Shown piece after piece: positions 53,253 through 61,099 of a DNA stretch of 64,000 nucleotides. The notes below the pieces were generated by a model. That model saw nothing but the letters and a program-made list of their open reading frames with translations. It made no database searches and was not told the origin of the DNA. Numbering within the stretch: position 1 is the stretch's first letter; the number at the start of each line of letters is the position of its first letter. Origin of the DNA: an uncultured Tropicimonas sp. (lineage in GTDB: Bacteria > Pseudomonadota > Alphaproteobacteria > Rhodobacterales > Rhodobacteraceae); assembly GCA_947497945.1 (NCBI GenBank), contig CANMIP010000014.1, forward strand, positions 1 to 64,000, in the 5' to 3' direction. The position numbers were made by a program, and so were the translations under genes.

Positions 53253-53323
53253 GCGGCGACACCAGGGAGGAGGAAGGTGTCGCCGCGTAACCGAAAGACC
53301 CAGGGAGGAGGACGGATCTTCGG
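53253..53323 (-). ncRNA. CcsR-like sRNA unit 3
   Basis: First hairpin about 53291-53301/53314-53323 (imperfect), second 53253-53263/53276-53286 (perfect 11 bp). Loops carry CCTCCTCCC. The linker to unit 2 (53324-53376) is clearly related to the linker between units 4 and 3, showing that whole units were duplicated. Confidence 0.85.
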
Positions 53324-53376
53324 AACTTTATGTCGCTGCGCCGCTCAGGCGCGCCGGAGGCCCGGCCGTGTAAGTT

Positions 53377-53445
53377 GCGGTGACACCAGGGAGGAGGTGG
53401 GTGCCGCCGCCGAAACCGTGACCCAGGGAGGAGGTGGGGCCGTCT
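53377..53445 (-). ncRNA. CcsR-like sRNA unit 2
   Basis: Second hairpin 53377-53387/53400-53410 with one G-U and one mismatch. The first hairpin (about 53418-53443) is the weakest stem in the array. Loops carry CCTCCTCCC. Confidence 0.8.
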
Positions 53446-53481
53446 GGCTTCGTATGTCTGCCCATTCGGGCGGTGTCTTGT

Positions 53482-53552
53482 GGCGGCAACCCCAGGGAGG
53501 AGGAGGGGGCTGCCGCCGTATCAGAAAACCCAGGGAGGAGGACGGGTTTCTG
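53482..53552 (-). ncRNA. CcsR-like sRNA unit 1 (promoter-proximal)
   Basis: Starts 12 bases after the DUF1127 gene 2 stop. First hairpin 53522-53531/53544-53552 (one bulge), second 53482-53493/53506-53517 (one mismatch, CCCC/GGGG top). Loops carry CCTCCTCCC. No terminator follows it, so it is read together with the DUF1127 gene and processed. Confidence 0.85.
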
Positions 53553-53564
53553 AAACTCTATCTC

Positions 53565-53768
53565 TTAAGCCGTTTGCGCGGCCTGCTGGGCCACCGACCG
53601 GATCATCTTCCGGCTGAGCCCCATATCGCGAAGCTCGCCATCGGTCAGGGCCGACAACTCGCTCAGCGCCTGGCGATAGGCCCGGCTGCGGTCGAGGCGC
53701 ACGCGGGCGCCGCGAAAGGCGGCAGTCATCCAGCGTGTGGAGCGGCTGTCTTCTGCTGTCTGCTTCAT
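53565..53768 (-). CDS. DUF1127 small RNA-binding-like protein 2 (CcaF1-like)
   Basis: 67 residues. Started at MKQTAEDSRSTRW after AAGGAGA. The N-terminal half is basic and helical; the C-terminal LSELSALTDGELRDMGLSRKMI is the DUF1127 motif. It is directly followed on the same strand by five CCUCCUCCC-hairpin units, the arrangement of ccaF1 and ccsR1-4 in R. sphaeroides, where CcaF1 binds RNA and affects sRNA maturation. By position it is the best CcaF1 counterpart in the window. Confidence 0.92.
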   Translation of the reverse strand: MKQTAEDSRSTRWMTAAFRGARVRLDRSRAYRQALSELSALTDGELRDMGLSRKMIRSVAQQAAQTA

Positions 53769-54075
53769 GGCCGTCTCCTTTCTCTTCCGGCCCGGATCAT
53801 TCCGGCTTGTTAACCAACCTGCATCGGGCAGGTTTAAATTCCGTTAGCGCCTGACTTGGTTTCTGTTAGCGCCCTCGTTGATACTCAAGATAGGGATAAG
53901 GCCGGTTTTCACAATCGCCCCCGGCTTCAATGCCGCTATGCAGCATTTGCATACGTTGTGCTGACCTTTTGCAGGGCGGGCTGCTGCTTTTTTATGCGGC
54001 GCCGGAACGCCACTTGCGCTCGGGGCGCTGCGCGATAGGTGTGAAGCACGGAATTCCGGAAGAGTAGGTAGGAAA
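53769..54075. other. Divergent promoter region, DUF1127 gene 2 / mrp
   Basis: This 307-bp gap holds the shared motif at 53864-53880 and a second partial copy GTTAGCGC at 53843-53850 for the leftward DUF1127 transcript, and the promoter of the rightward mrp gene. No gene seen. Confidence 0.5.
53864..53880 (-). promoter_or_regulatory. Motif shared by both DUF1127 promoters, copy 2
   Basis: TGTTAGCGCCCTCGTTG on the + strand, 96 bases before the DUF1127 gene 2 start. It matches copy 1 at 16 of 17 positions. A CTTGAG lies just upstream on the minus strand, compatible with a heat-shock-sigma -35, though spacing differs at the other locus. Confidence 0.6.
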
Positions 54076-55170
54076 ATGGCGGTGACGCGGGAAGAAGTTG
54101 TCAAGGCGCTCGGGGCGGTGAATTTGCCGGATGGTGGCGATCTTGTCTCACGCGACCTTGTGCGTGCGGTGAATGTCGATTCGTCCGGGAAGGTCAGCTT
54201 CGTGATCGAGGCCGAGTCAGCCGAGGCTGCGCGGTCCCTGGAGGCGGTTCGACAGGCCGCCGAGGAGGCCGTCTCGCGCCTTGCGGATGTATCCGGCGTC
54301 TCGGCCGTGCTTACGGCGCATGCGGCCGCACCGGCAGGAAACGCAGCGCCAAAGGGCGCGCCGCCAAATCTCAAGGTGGGCCGTCATCCCACCGCGCAGC
54401 CCGCCGGGCCGCAGACCGTTGCCGGGATCGGCCGGATCCTGCTCGTGGGCTCTGGCAAGGGTGGCGTCGGCAAATCGACCGTCTCCGCCAATCTTGCCGT
54501 GGCGTTGGCCCGGCAGGGGCGGCGGGTCGGTTTGCTCGATGCCGATATCTACGGACCGTCCCAGCCGCGCATGATGGGGACCACCAAGCGCCCCGCCTCG
54601 CCCGATGGCAAGGTGATCGAGCCGTTGCATGCGCATGGGGTGACGCTGATGTCGATGGGGTCGCTGCTCAAGGAGGCCGAGGCGGTGATCTGGCGCGGTC
54701 CGATGCTGATGGGCGCGCTGCAGCAGATGCTGGGCGATGTCGCCTGGGGCGAGCTGGACGTGCTGATTATCGACCTGCCCCCAGGGACGGGCGATGTGCA
54801 GCTCACGCTCGGCCAGAAATACCGGACCACAGGTGCGATAGTTGTTTCCACCCCGCAGGATGTTGCGCTTCTGGATGCGCGCCGGGCGATCGACATGTTC
54901 TCCAAGCTGAACGTGCCGCTGCTCGGACTGATCGAGAACATGTCTACTTATATATGTCCCAATTGCGGGTATGAGGCGCATCTCTTTGGCCATGGCGGTG
55001 TGGCGGAGGAAGCGCGCAAGCTGGACGTGCCCTTCCTCGGGGCGCTGCCGCTGGAGATCGAAACCCGGCTTGCCGGGGATTCCGGGCGGCCGGTTGCGCT
55101 CGAGGATGGGGCGGCGGCCGAGGCCTACGCGGCGCTGGCGGCACGGCTCGTCGGCGGCGGCATGGCCTGA
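54076..55170 (+). CDS. mrp: Mrp/NBP35-family iron-sulfur carrier ATPase
   Basis: 364-residue P-loop ATPase that carries [4Fe-4S] clusters to apoproteins. An N-terminal DUF59/MIP18 domain (1-about 78) and an Ala/Pro linker precede the deviant Walker A SGKGGVGKSTVSANLA (about 124-139), the Asp of LLDADIYGPS, and the CxxC of STYICPNCGYEAHLFG that holds the cluster. Length and domains are standard for alphaproteobacterial Mrp/ApbC. Confidence 0.95.
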   Translation: MAVTREEVVKALGAVNLPDGGDLVSRDLVRAVNVDSSGKVSFVIEAESAEAARSLEAVRQAAEEAVSRLADVSGVSAVLTAHAAAPAGNAAPKGAPPNLKVGRHPTAQPAGPQTVAGIGRILLVGSGKGGVGKSTVSANLAVALARQGRRVGLLDADIYGPSQPRMMGTTKRPASPDGKVIEPLHAHGVTLMSMGSLLKEAEAVIWRGPMLMGALQQMLGDVAWGELDVLIIDLPPGTGDVQLTLGQKYRTTGAIVVSTPQDVALLDARRAIDMFSKLNVPLLGLIENMSTYICPNCGYEAHLFGHGGVAEEARKLDVPFLGALPLEIETRLAGDSGRPVALEDGAAAEAYAALAARLVGGGMA

Positions 55171-55537
55171 CGGGTTTTACGACAACAGCGCCGGGGGCCA
55201 TGGGTCCCCGGCATGTGCTCCGGGCGGGACCGGCCTGTCGAGCCTGGCGGCGAACGCCGCGATACCACCTCAATGGGAAATCGTGACACCGGCCCGTCCC
55301 CGGGCTGCGGCAAGACGAATCGGATTCGCTTGCTGGCCTTGATTCGTATGGGAAATCATGGTCCATCCGGCCCCGGAAGGCTGATTTTGGCCCGTTCGTA
55401 GGCGGAAGAGCCCATTTGGAGCATTTTTTTTCGTTAACACGATGCTTCCACATATGGTGTCGATTTTTGAGTGGCCCCCAATCTGTTGCGGTGGATGGCC
55501 TTGGCGTCTTTCCATTTGGAGGCAGTTTGAAGCCAGT
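55171..55537. other. Intergenic region between mrp and the dcw promoter
   Basis: Contains GCCGGGG (55190-55196) pairing with CCCCGGC (55206-55212), a GC hairpin without a T-tract that may weakly end mrp, and an isolated run of eight Ts near 55423-55430. No gene seen. Confidence 0.4.
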
Positions 55538-55563
55538 GTGGGGCCTAGTGGGAGAAAGTGTTG
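55538..55563 (+). promoter_or_regulatory. Candidate MraZ boxes
   Basis: GTGGGG, GTGGGA and GTGTTG occur with exact 10-bp spacing (55538, 55548, 55558) just upstream of the dcw promoter. MraZ binds such helically phased TGGGN repeats to repress its own cluster. Confidence 0.65.
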
Positions 55564-55592
55564 TTGATTTCCATGATGTGTCGGGGCATAAA
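55564..55592 (+). promoter_or_regulatory. Predicted promoter of the UpsM-like leader and dcw cluster
   Basis: TTGATT, 17-base spacer, CATAAA. Transcription would begin near 55599. It directly follows the MraZ boxes. Confidence 0.55.
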
Positions 55593-55598
55593 GATCCT

Positions 55599-55812
55599 AC
55601 ACGATGAGGGCGGGCAAATAAGGGGCGCAACAAAGACCCCGGAACTTCCCAAAGTCAGGTTTCATACAGGCACCCGCATTCATCGAAACGACAAGAGATC
55701 CGACGCGTGAGCGAGCAGACATCCCCCCAGGTGGCACGCGCGATCGGACATACCCAGCGATGGGACGAGGGCGGCGGATCAGACAGTGGCAGCAGTCTGA
55801 TCCGCCGTTTTC
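55599..55812 (+). ncRNA. UpsM-like leader sRNA upstream of mraZ
   Basis: From the predicted start near 55599 to the T-tract at 55808-55811 is about 214 nt. It ends in a perfect 13-bp stem (55772-55784 with 55795-55807) followed by TTTT, placed before mraZ and so able to terminate most dcw transcripts. In R. sphaeroides the 206-nt sRNA UpsM is made in exactly this way from the mraZ 5' UTR. Sequence homology could not be checked. Confidence 0.65.
55772..55811 (+). terminator. Terminator/attenuator in the mraZ leader
   Basis: CGGCGGATCAGAC and GTCTGATCCGCCG pair around a 10-base loop, followed by TTTT. It lies 46 bases before the mraZ start codon and gives the 3' end of the UpsM-like RNA. Confidence 0.88.
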
Positions 55813-55857
55813 ATTCCAGGGGACGAAAAACGGACGAGGCAGCAAGGAGCGCTCACA

Positions 55858-56361
55858 GTGGCGCGAGTGTTCAGAGGTCAGGGCCGCCACAAGGTGGATG
55901 CGAAGGGCAGGGTCTCGGTCCCGGCCACCTTCCGCCGTGTGCTTGAGGCCGCCGACCCGGACTGGACCGACGGCCTGCCGCCCAACCTGGTGATCCATTA
56001 CGGCACCGCAAAACGCTTCAAATATCTTGAATGCTACACGATGGAGGCGATCGCAGAGGTCGACGCCAAGATCGGCAAGCTTCAGCGCGGATCCAAGCCG
56101 CGCCGCACGATGGAAGCCTATTTCAGCGCCCAGACCCATCCCGTCGTGGTGGATGACAATGGCCGCATGCTGATCCCGAGCTGGATTCGCGAGATGATCG
56201 GGCTGGACGGCGACGCGCTTTTCGTTGCCGCGCATGACACCTTCCATATCTGGAACCCCGACACCTATGAGGGCGAAGTCGCACCGCAGGCCGAAGCGCT
56301 GCTCGACGAGCTGCCCGATGACGTGGACCCGCTGGTCCTTCTGGAGGAGGGAGGCTTCTAG
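55858..56361 (+). CDS. mraZ: Transcriptional regulator MraZ
   Basis: First gene of the division and cell-wall cluster; represses the cluster by binding its promoter. 167 residues from a GTG start with AAGGAG eight bases upstream. Two SpoVT/AbrB-like repeats: FRGQGRHKVDAKGRVSVPATFR (about 4-25) and HPVVVDDNGRMLIPSWIREM (about 97-116), each with the DxxGR core. Ends three bases before rsmH. Confidence 0.96.
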   Translation: MARVFRGQGRHKVDAKGRVSVPATFRRVLEAADPDWTDGLPPNLVIHYGTAKRFKYLECYTMEAIAEVDAKIGKLQRGSKPRRTMEAYFSAQTHPVVVDDNGRMLIPSWIREMIGLDGDALFVAAHDTFHIWNPDTYEGEVAPQAEALLDELPDDVDPLVLLEEGGF

Positions 56362-56364
56362 GCC

Positions 56365-57366
56365 ATGGCTGCAGCGTCCCGTCCCCCCGAAAACGATGCC
56401 CCGCATGTTTCCGTTCTGATCGACCCGCTGATCGAGGCGGTTTCTCCGGTGTCCGGCCTCTGGCTGGACGGCACCTTCGGTGCTGGCGGATATGCGCGCC
56501 GCCTGCTGGAGGCGGGGGCCGAGACCGTGATCGGTGTTGACCGCGATCCCTCGGCCTTCACCCTCGCGGCGCCTCTCACGGAGGCCTATGGCGACCGGCT
56601 ACGTCTCGTGGAGGGCCGTTTTTCCGAGCTGGATCAACATGCTGGCGAACCGCTCGATGGCGTGGTGCTCGATCTCGGCGTGTCCTCGATGCAGCTCGAC
56701 CAGGCCGAGCGCGGCTTCTCTTTCCTGCGCGACGGGCCGCTGGACATGCGCATGGGCGGCGACGGACCCTCCGCCGCCGATCTCGTCAACAGCGCGACCG
56801 AGGCCGAGCTGGCCGACATTCTCTATCACTACGGCGAGGAGCGCGCCTCGCGCCGCATTGCCCGCGCGATCATCGCCGTGCGCCCCTTCCACAACACCCT
56901 GCCGCTGGCCGAGGCCGTCGCCTCCTGCCTGCCGCGCCCGCGCCCGGGCCAGATCCACCCCGCAACCCGCGCCTTCCAGGCCATCCGCATCGCCGTCAAT
57001 GACGAGTTCGGTGAGCTGATCTCTGGGCTGGAAGCGGCCGAGCGGGCGCTGAAGCCGGGCGGCAAGCTCGCCGTGGTCACTTTCCACTCGCTCGAGGACC
57101 GCGTCGTCAAGCGCTTCCTGCAGGCCCGGTCCGGCAGCAATGCCCGGGCCAACCGTTACGCGCCCGAGATAGAGGAGCAGACCGCACAGTTCAGGCTGCT
57201 CTCCCGCAAGCCCATCGGCCCCTCGGATGAGGAAATCGCCGCAAATCCACGCGCCCGCTCGGCCAAGCTGCGCCTCGCGGAGCGGACGGATGCCCCAATT
57301 ACCCCGCTCGACCGAACTTCCATGGGCCTTCCGGGCCCGAAAGACTGGTGGAAGGAAACGCCGTGA
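56365..57366 (+). CDS. rsmH: 16S rRNA (cytosine-1402-N4)-methyltransferase RsmH
   Basis: 333 residues. SAM-binding [17 protein letters not shown] (about 35-51), the catalytic-site [29 protein letters not shown], and the RsmH-specific [29 protein letters not shown] and [15 protein letters not shown] are all present. The ribosome-binding site is the GGAGGAGGGAGG run at the end of mraZ. Its stop overlaps the GTG of ftsL. Confidence 0.97.
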   Translation: MAAASRPPENDAPHVSVLIDPLIEAVSPVSGLWLDGTFGAGGYARRLLEAGAETVIGVDRDPSAFTLAAPLTEAYGDRLRLVEGRFSELDQHAGEPLDGVVLDLGVSSMQLDQAERGFSFLRDGPLDMRMGGDGPSAADLVNSATEAELADILYHYGEERASRRIARAIIAVRPFHNTLPLAEAVASCLPRPRPGQIHPATRAFQAIRIAVNDEFGELISGLEAAERALKPGGKLAVVTFHSLEDRVVKRFLQARSGSNARANRYAPEIEEQTAQFRLLSRKPIGPSDEEIAANPRARSAKLRLAERTDAPITPLDRTSMGLPGPKDWWKETP

Positions 57367-57719
57367 AGACCTTTTTCTATCTCTGTGCCGCGCTTGCGGT
57401 GATGGGCCTCGCCTTCTGGGCCTACCAGGAAAATTACCAGACCCAGGCCGCGCTGAAGCAATCCGCCAAGACCAAGCGCGAGATTGGCGACCTGCGCCAG
57501 AGCCTTGCCGTTCTCAACGCCGAATGGGCCTATCTCAACCGGCCCGAGCGGCTTGCCGAGCTTGCGGAGATCAATTTCGACCGTCTCGGCCTGCTGCCGC
57601 TGGAGCCCGAGCAGTTCGGCGCGGTCGAGCAGGTGGCCTTCCCGCCGCCGCCGGTGCTCCCGATCAGTGATCCCATCGAAGTGCGTGGCCAGCTTGAAGG
57701 GGAGGCACAATTCCCATGA
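57363..57719 (+). CDS. ftsL: Cell division protein FtsL
   Basis: 118 residues from a GTG in a GTGA overlap with rsmH. A single membrane helix (about 3-20, [18 protein letters not shown]) is followed by a periplasmic coiled coil ([33 protein letters not shown]), as in FtsL. It bridges FtsB/FtsQ and FtsW/FtsI in the divisome. The stop overlaps ftsI by four bases. Confidence 0.92.
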   Translation: MKTFFYLCAALAVMGLAFWAYQENYQTQAALKQSAKTKREIGDLRQSLAVLNAEWAYLNRPERLAELAEINFDRLGLLPLEPEQFGAVEQVAFPPPPVLPISDPIEVRGQLEGEAQFP

Positions 57720-59524
57720 TCGAGGAGAAAGAAACGCTCCGGACGCCCCTGCGGCCCATCGCCAGTGTCCTCTCGGCACGGGAAAAAGGCGAAAACCCGG
57801 ACGTGATTGCCCGCGAGAACCTGCGCAAGCGCCACGAGACCGACAGGGACAGCGCCCGCCGCTGCGCCGAAGGACGCCTGCTGGTGCTCGCGCTCTTCTT
57901 CTTCTGCGCCTTCGCCACGATCGGCACCCGCATGGGAATGCTCGCCGCCTCCGAGGCGACCGAACCCCGCGCCGCCGCGACCGGGACCGATATCGTCGCC
58001 TCCCGCGCCAATATCGTGGACCGCAATGGCCGCATCCTCGCCACCAACCTGTCCACCCATTCGCTCTATGCCCAGACCCGCGACATGGTCGAGCCGCATC
58101 GCGCGGCGCAGGAGCTGGCCGTGATATTCCCCGATCTCGATCCCGAGACGCTCGCAAGGGATTTCACCGGCGATCGCAAGTTCCTCTGGATCAAGAAGAA
58201 ACTCAGCCCCGAGCAGATGCAGGCCGTGCATGATATCGGCGAGCCGGGGCTACTTTTCGGCCCGCGCGAGATGCGCCTCTACCCGAATGGAAAGCTTGCC
58301 GCGCATGTGCTTGGCGGCGCCAGCTTCGGCCGCGAGGGCGTGCATTCGGCCGAGGTGGTCGGGGTTGCGGGGGTCGAGAAGGCCTTCGATGCCTGGCTGC
58401 GCGATCCGGCCAATAACGGCGCGCCACTTCAGCTGTCGCTCGACCTGACCGTGCAGGCCGCCGCCCGCGAGGTGCTCCAGGGCGGCATGCACCTGCTCAA
58501 CGCCAAGGGCGCCAGCTCCGTGCTGATGGATGTCAAGACCGGCGAGATCGTGTCGCTCGTCTCGCTGCCCGATTTCGACCCCAATGACCGTCCGCGCCCG
58601 CTGACCACCGGCGATGCCGGCGACAGCCCGCTCTTCAACCGCGCGCTGCAGGGCGTCTACGAGCTTGGCTCCGTGTTCAAGATCTTCACCGCCGCGCAGG
58701 CCATCGATCTCGGGCTGGTCAATGCCCATACGATGATCGAGGCCCATGCGCCGATGAAATGGGGCAAGTTCAAGATCAAGGAATTCAAGAACAAATCCTA
58801 CGGCAAGATCACGGTCGAGGATGTCATCGTCAAAAGCTCCAATGTCGGCACCGCCAAGATGGCGCTGGCGATCGGCGCCGAGCGGCAGAGGGATTTCCTC
58901 GGCTCGCTGGGCTTTCTCGAACCGACCGAGCTGGAAATGGTCGAAGCGCCGACCGGCAAGCCGCTGCTGCCGCCGCGCTGGACCGAAATCTCCACGATCA
59001 CGATCTCCTATGGTCACGGGCTGAGTTCTTCGCCGGTCCATCTCGCGGCCGGCTACGCGTCGCTTCTCAATGGCGGGACGCGCGTCCGTCCGACCTTGCT
59101 GCGCCGGGACCTGCCGCAGCATGGCGAGCGCGTGGTCTCCGAGCAAGCCTCCAAGGCGGCCCGCTCCATGCTGCGCCAGGTTGTCCAGCGCGGCACGGCG
59201 AGCTTCGGCGAGGTGCCGGGCTACGCGGTCGGCGGCAAGACCGGGACGGCCGACAAGCCCAAGCCCAAGGGCGGCTATTACAAGGACAAGGTCATCGCCA
59301 CCTTCGCCTCCGTCTTCCCGGCGCATGATCCCAAATACGTGCTGATCGTGACCTTCGACGAACCGGTCGAAACTTCCGGCACCCAGCCGCGCCGCACCGC
59401 CGGCTGGACAGCCGTGCCGGTCGCGGCCGAAATGATCCGCCGCGCCGCGCCGCTGCTCGGACTGCGACCGGAGCCGGAGCCGGGCGTCGAGCCGCAGGTG
59501 GTAAAGGCCGCACATCAGCAATAG
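57716..59524 (+). CDS. ftsI: Penicillin-binding protein FtsI (septal transpeptidase)
   Basis: Cross-links peptidoglycan at the septum. 602 residues: an N-terminal cytoplasmic tail and one membrane helix (about 57-78), a dimerisation/pedestal domain, and the transpeptidase domain with SVFK (active-site Ser in ELGSVFKIF), SSN (KSSNVGTAKMAL) and KTGT (GGKTGTADK). Order and spacing of motifs are normal for class B PBP3. Confidence 0.96.
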   Translation: MIEEKETLRTPLRPIASVLSAREKGENPDVIARENLRKRHETDRDSARRCAEGRLLVLALFFFCAFATIGTRMGMLAASEATEPRAAATGTDIVASRANIVDRNGRILATNLSTHSLYAQTRDMVEPHRAAQELAVIFPDLDPETLARDFTGDRKFLWIKKKLSPEQMQAVHDIGEPGLLFGPREMRLYPNGKLAAHVLGGASFGREGVHSAEVVGVAGVEKAFDAWLRDPANNGAPLQLSLDLTVQAAAREVLQGGMHLLNAKGASSVLMDVKTGEIVSLVSLPDFDPNDRPRPLTTGDAGDSPLFNRALQGVYELGSVFKIFTAAQAIDLGLVNAHTMIEAHAPMKWGKFKIKEFKNKSYGKITVEDVIVKSSNVGTAKMALAIGAERQRDFLGSLGFLEPTELEMVEAPTGKPLLPPRWTEISTITISYGHGLSSSPVHLAAGYASLLNGGTRVRPTLLRRDLPQHGERVVSEQASKAARSMLRQVVQRGTASFGEVPGYAVGGKTGTADKPKPKGGYYKDKVIATFASVFPAHDPKYVLIVTFDEPVETSGTQPRRTAGWTAVPVAAEMIRRAAPLLGLRPEPEPGVEPQVVKAAHQQ

Positions 59525-59611
59525 TACCGGTAGACCCCGTGGCGAAAAGCGACCAAAAGGGGCGGCATAATTCGCGCGTCCCGTGGGCGCGTCAGACCGA
59601 AGGGGGCAGGC

Positions 59612-61099
59612 ATGAGCGAAATCGCCACGAAATCGCTGGCCGAGCTTGGGCTGACCGCCCAGGGCGGGGCCGAGGCGCGGATCACCGGGCTTGCGGTGGA
59701 CAGTCGCCAGGTCGAGCCGGGCTTCCTCTTCGCCGCGCTGCCGGGAACCAAGGTCCATGGCGGCGAGTTCATCCAATATGCCTTGCGGATGCAGGCCGGC
59801 GCCATCCTGACCGATGCTGAAGGCGCCCGGATCGCCGAGGCCGAGCTGGCCGCGAGCCCGACCACCCTGATCGTCGTCGAGGATCCCCGTGCCGCCCTTT
59901 CGGGCGCCGCGGCGCTCTGGTTCGCCGCGCAACCGGGGGTGATGGTCGCGGTCACCGGCACCAATGGCAAGACATCCGTGGCGAGCTTCACCCGCCAGAT
60001 CTGGGAGGCGCTTGGCTTCGCGGCGATCAATCTCGGCACAACCGGGGTTGAGGGCGCCTGGGAAGCCCCGCTCGCGCATACGACCCCCGAGCCGATCACG
60101 CTGCACCGGACCCTCGCGGCGGCCGTGGCCGAGGGCGTTACCCATGCGGCGATGGAGGCCTCCTCGCATGGGCTGGCGCAGAAGCGGCTCGACGGTGTCC
60201 GTCTTGCCGCTGCCGGTTTTACCAACCTGACCCAGGATCATCTCGACTACCACGCTGATTTCGAAGAGTACTTCGCGGCAAAGTCTGGCCTCTTCTCCCG
60301 TGTTCTCGACGATGACGGTGTCGCGGTGATCCAGACGGATGGCCCTTATGGCGCCCGCATGGCCGAGATCGCCAGCGCCGCCGGGCAGGAAGTCATCCGC
60401 ACCGGGCGCGGCGAGAACAGCCATCTGCGCCTGCTCGGGCTGCGCTTCGACAACACCGGCCAGGACCTCCGGTTCTCCTGGAATGGGCTGCCGCACCAGG
60501 CCCGCCTGAAGCTCATTGGCGGCTTTCAGTCCGAAAATGTCCTCGTCGCCGCCGGGCTGGCCATCGCCTCCGGCTGCGATCCGATCGAGGTGTTCGACTC
60601 GCTGCCGCAGCTCACCGGCGTGCGCGGCCGGATGCAGCTCGCCGCCACGCGCGACAATGGCGCCCCCGTCTTCGTCGATTACGCCCACACGCCCGACGCG
60701 CTGGCCACGGCCCTCAAGGCGCTGCGCCCGCATGTCATGGGCCGGCTGGTCTGCGTCTTCGGCGCCGGCGGGGACCGGGACACCGGCAAGCGTATCCTGA
60801 TGGGCGAGGCGGTGGCCGAGAATGCCGATCTGGGCATTGTCACCGATGACAACCCGCGCTCCGAGGACCCCGCCCTCATCCGTGCCATGGTCAAGGCCGG
60901 CTGTCCCGAGGCGACCGAGGTCGGCGACCGCGCCGAGGCGATCCTGCGCGGCGTGGATGCGCTTGGCCCCGGCGACGCGCTGCTGATTGCCGGCAAGGGG
61001 CACGAGACCGGGCAGTCCGTGGGGGACGTGGTCTATCCCTTTGACGATGTAGAACAGGCCTCGGTTGCCGTGGCCGCGCTGGACGGACATCTGACATGA
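59612..61099 (+). CDS. murE: UDP-MurNAc-Ala-Glu--meso-DAP ligase
   Basis: Adds meso-diaminopimelate to the peptidoglycan precursor. 495 residues: N-terminal UMAG-binding domain with DSRQVEPGFLFAAL, central ATPase domain with VTGTNGKTSVASF, the carbamylated-Lys/His region MEASSHGLAQKRLDGV, and the C-terminal ligand-selective DNPRSEDPA, the loop that marks the meso-DAP (Gram-negative) enzyme. Overlaps murF by four bases. Confidence 0.97.
   Translation: MSEIATKSLAELGLTAQGGAEARITGLAVDSRQVEPGFLFAALPGTKVHGGEFIQYALRMQAGAILTDAEGARIAEAELAASPTTLIVVEDPRAALSGAAALWFAAQPGVMVAVTGTNGKTSVASFTRQIWEALGFAAINLGTTGVEGAWEAPLAHTTPEPITLHRTLAAAVAEGVTHAAMEASSHGLAQKRLDGVRLAAAGFTNLTQDHLDYHADFEEYFAAKSGLFSRVLDDDGVAVIQTDGPYGARMAEIASAAGQEVIRTGRGENSHLRLLGLRFDNTGQDLRFSWNGLPHQARLKLIGGFQSENVLVAAGLAIASGCDPIEVFDSLPQLTGVRGRMQLAATRDNGAPVFVDYAHTPDALATALKALRPHVMGRLVCVFGAGGDRDTGKRILMGEAVAENADLGIVTDDNPRSEDPALIRAMVKAGCPEATEVGDRAEAILRGVDALGPGDALLIAGKGHETGQSVGDVVYPFDDVEQASVAVAALDGHLT

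Noticed and set aside
52990-53552. Regularly spaced short repeats resembling a CRISPR array, or a string of strong ribosome-binding sites on the + strand
   Set aside because: The repeated core is only 9-12 bases and always sits in the loop of a hairpin whose stem varies, unlike CRISPR repeats, and no cas genes are present. The + strand frames after each GGGAGGAGG overlap one another and have no protein-like character; the hairpins and terminators make sense on the minus strand.
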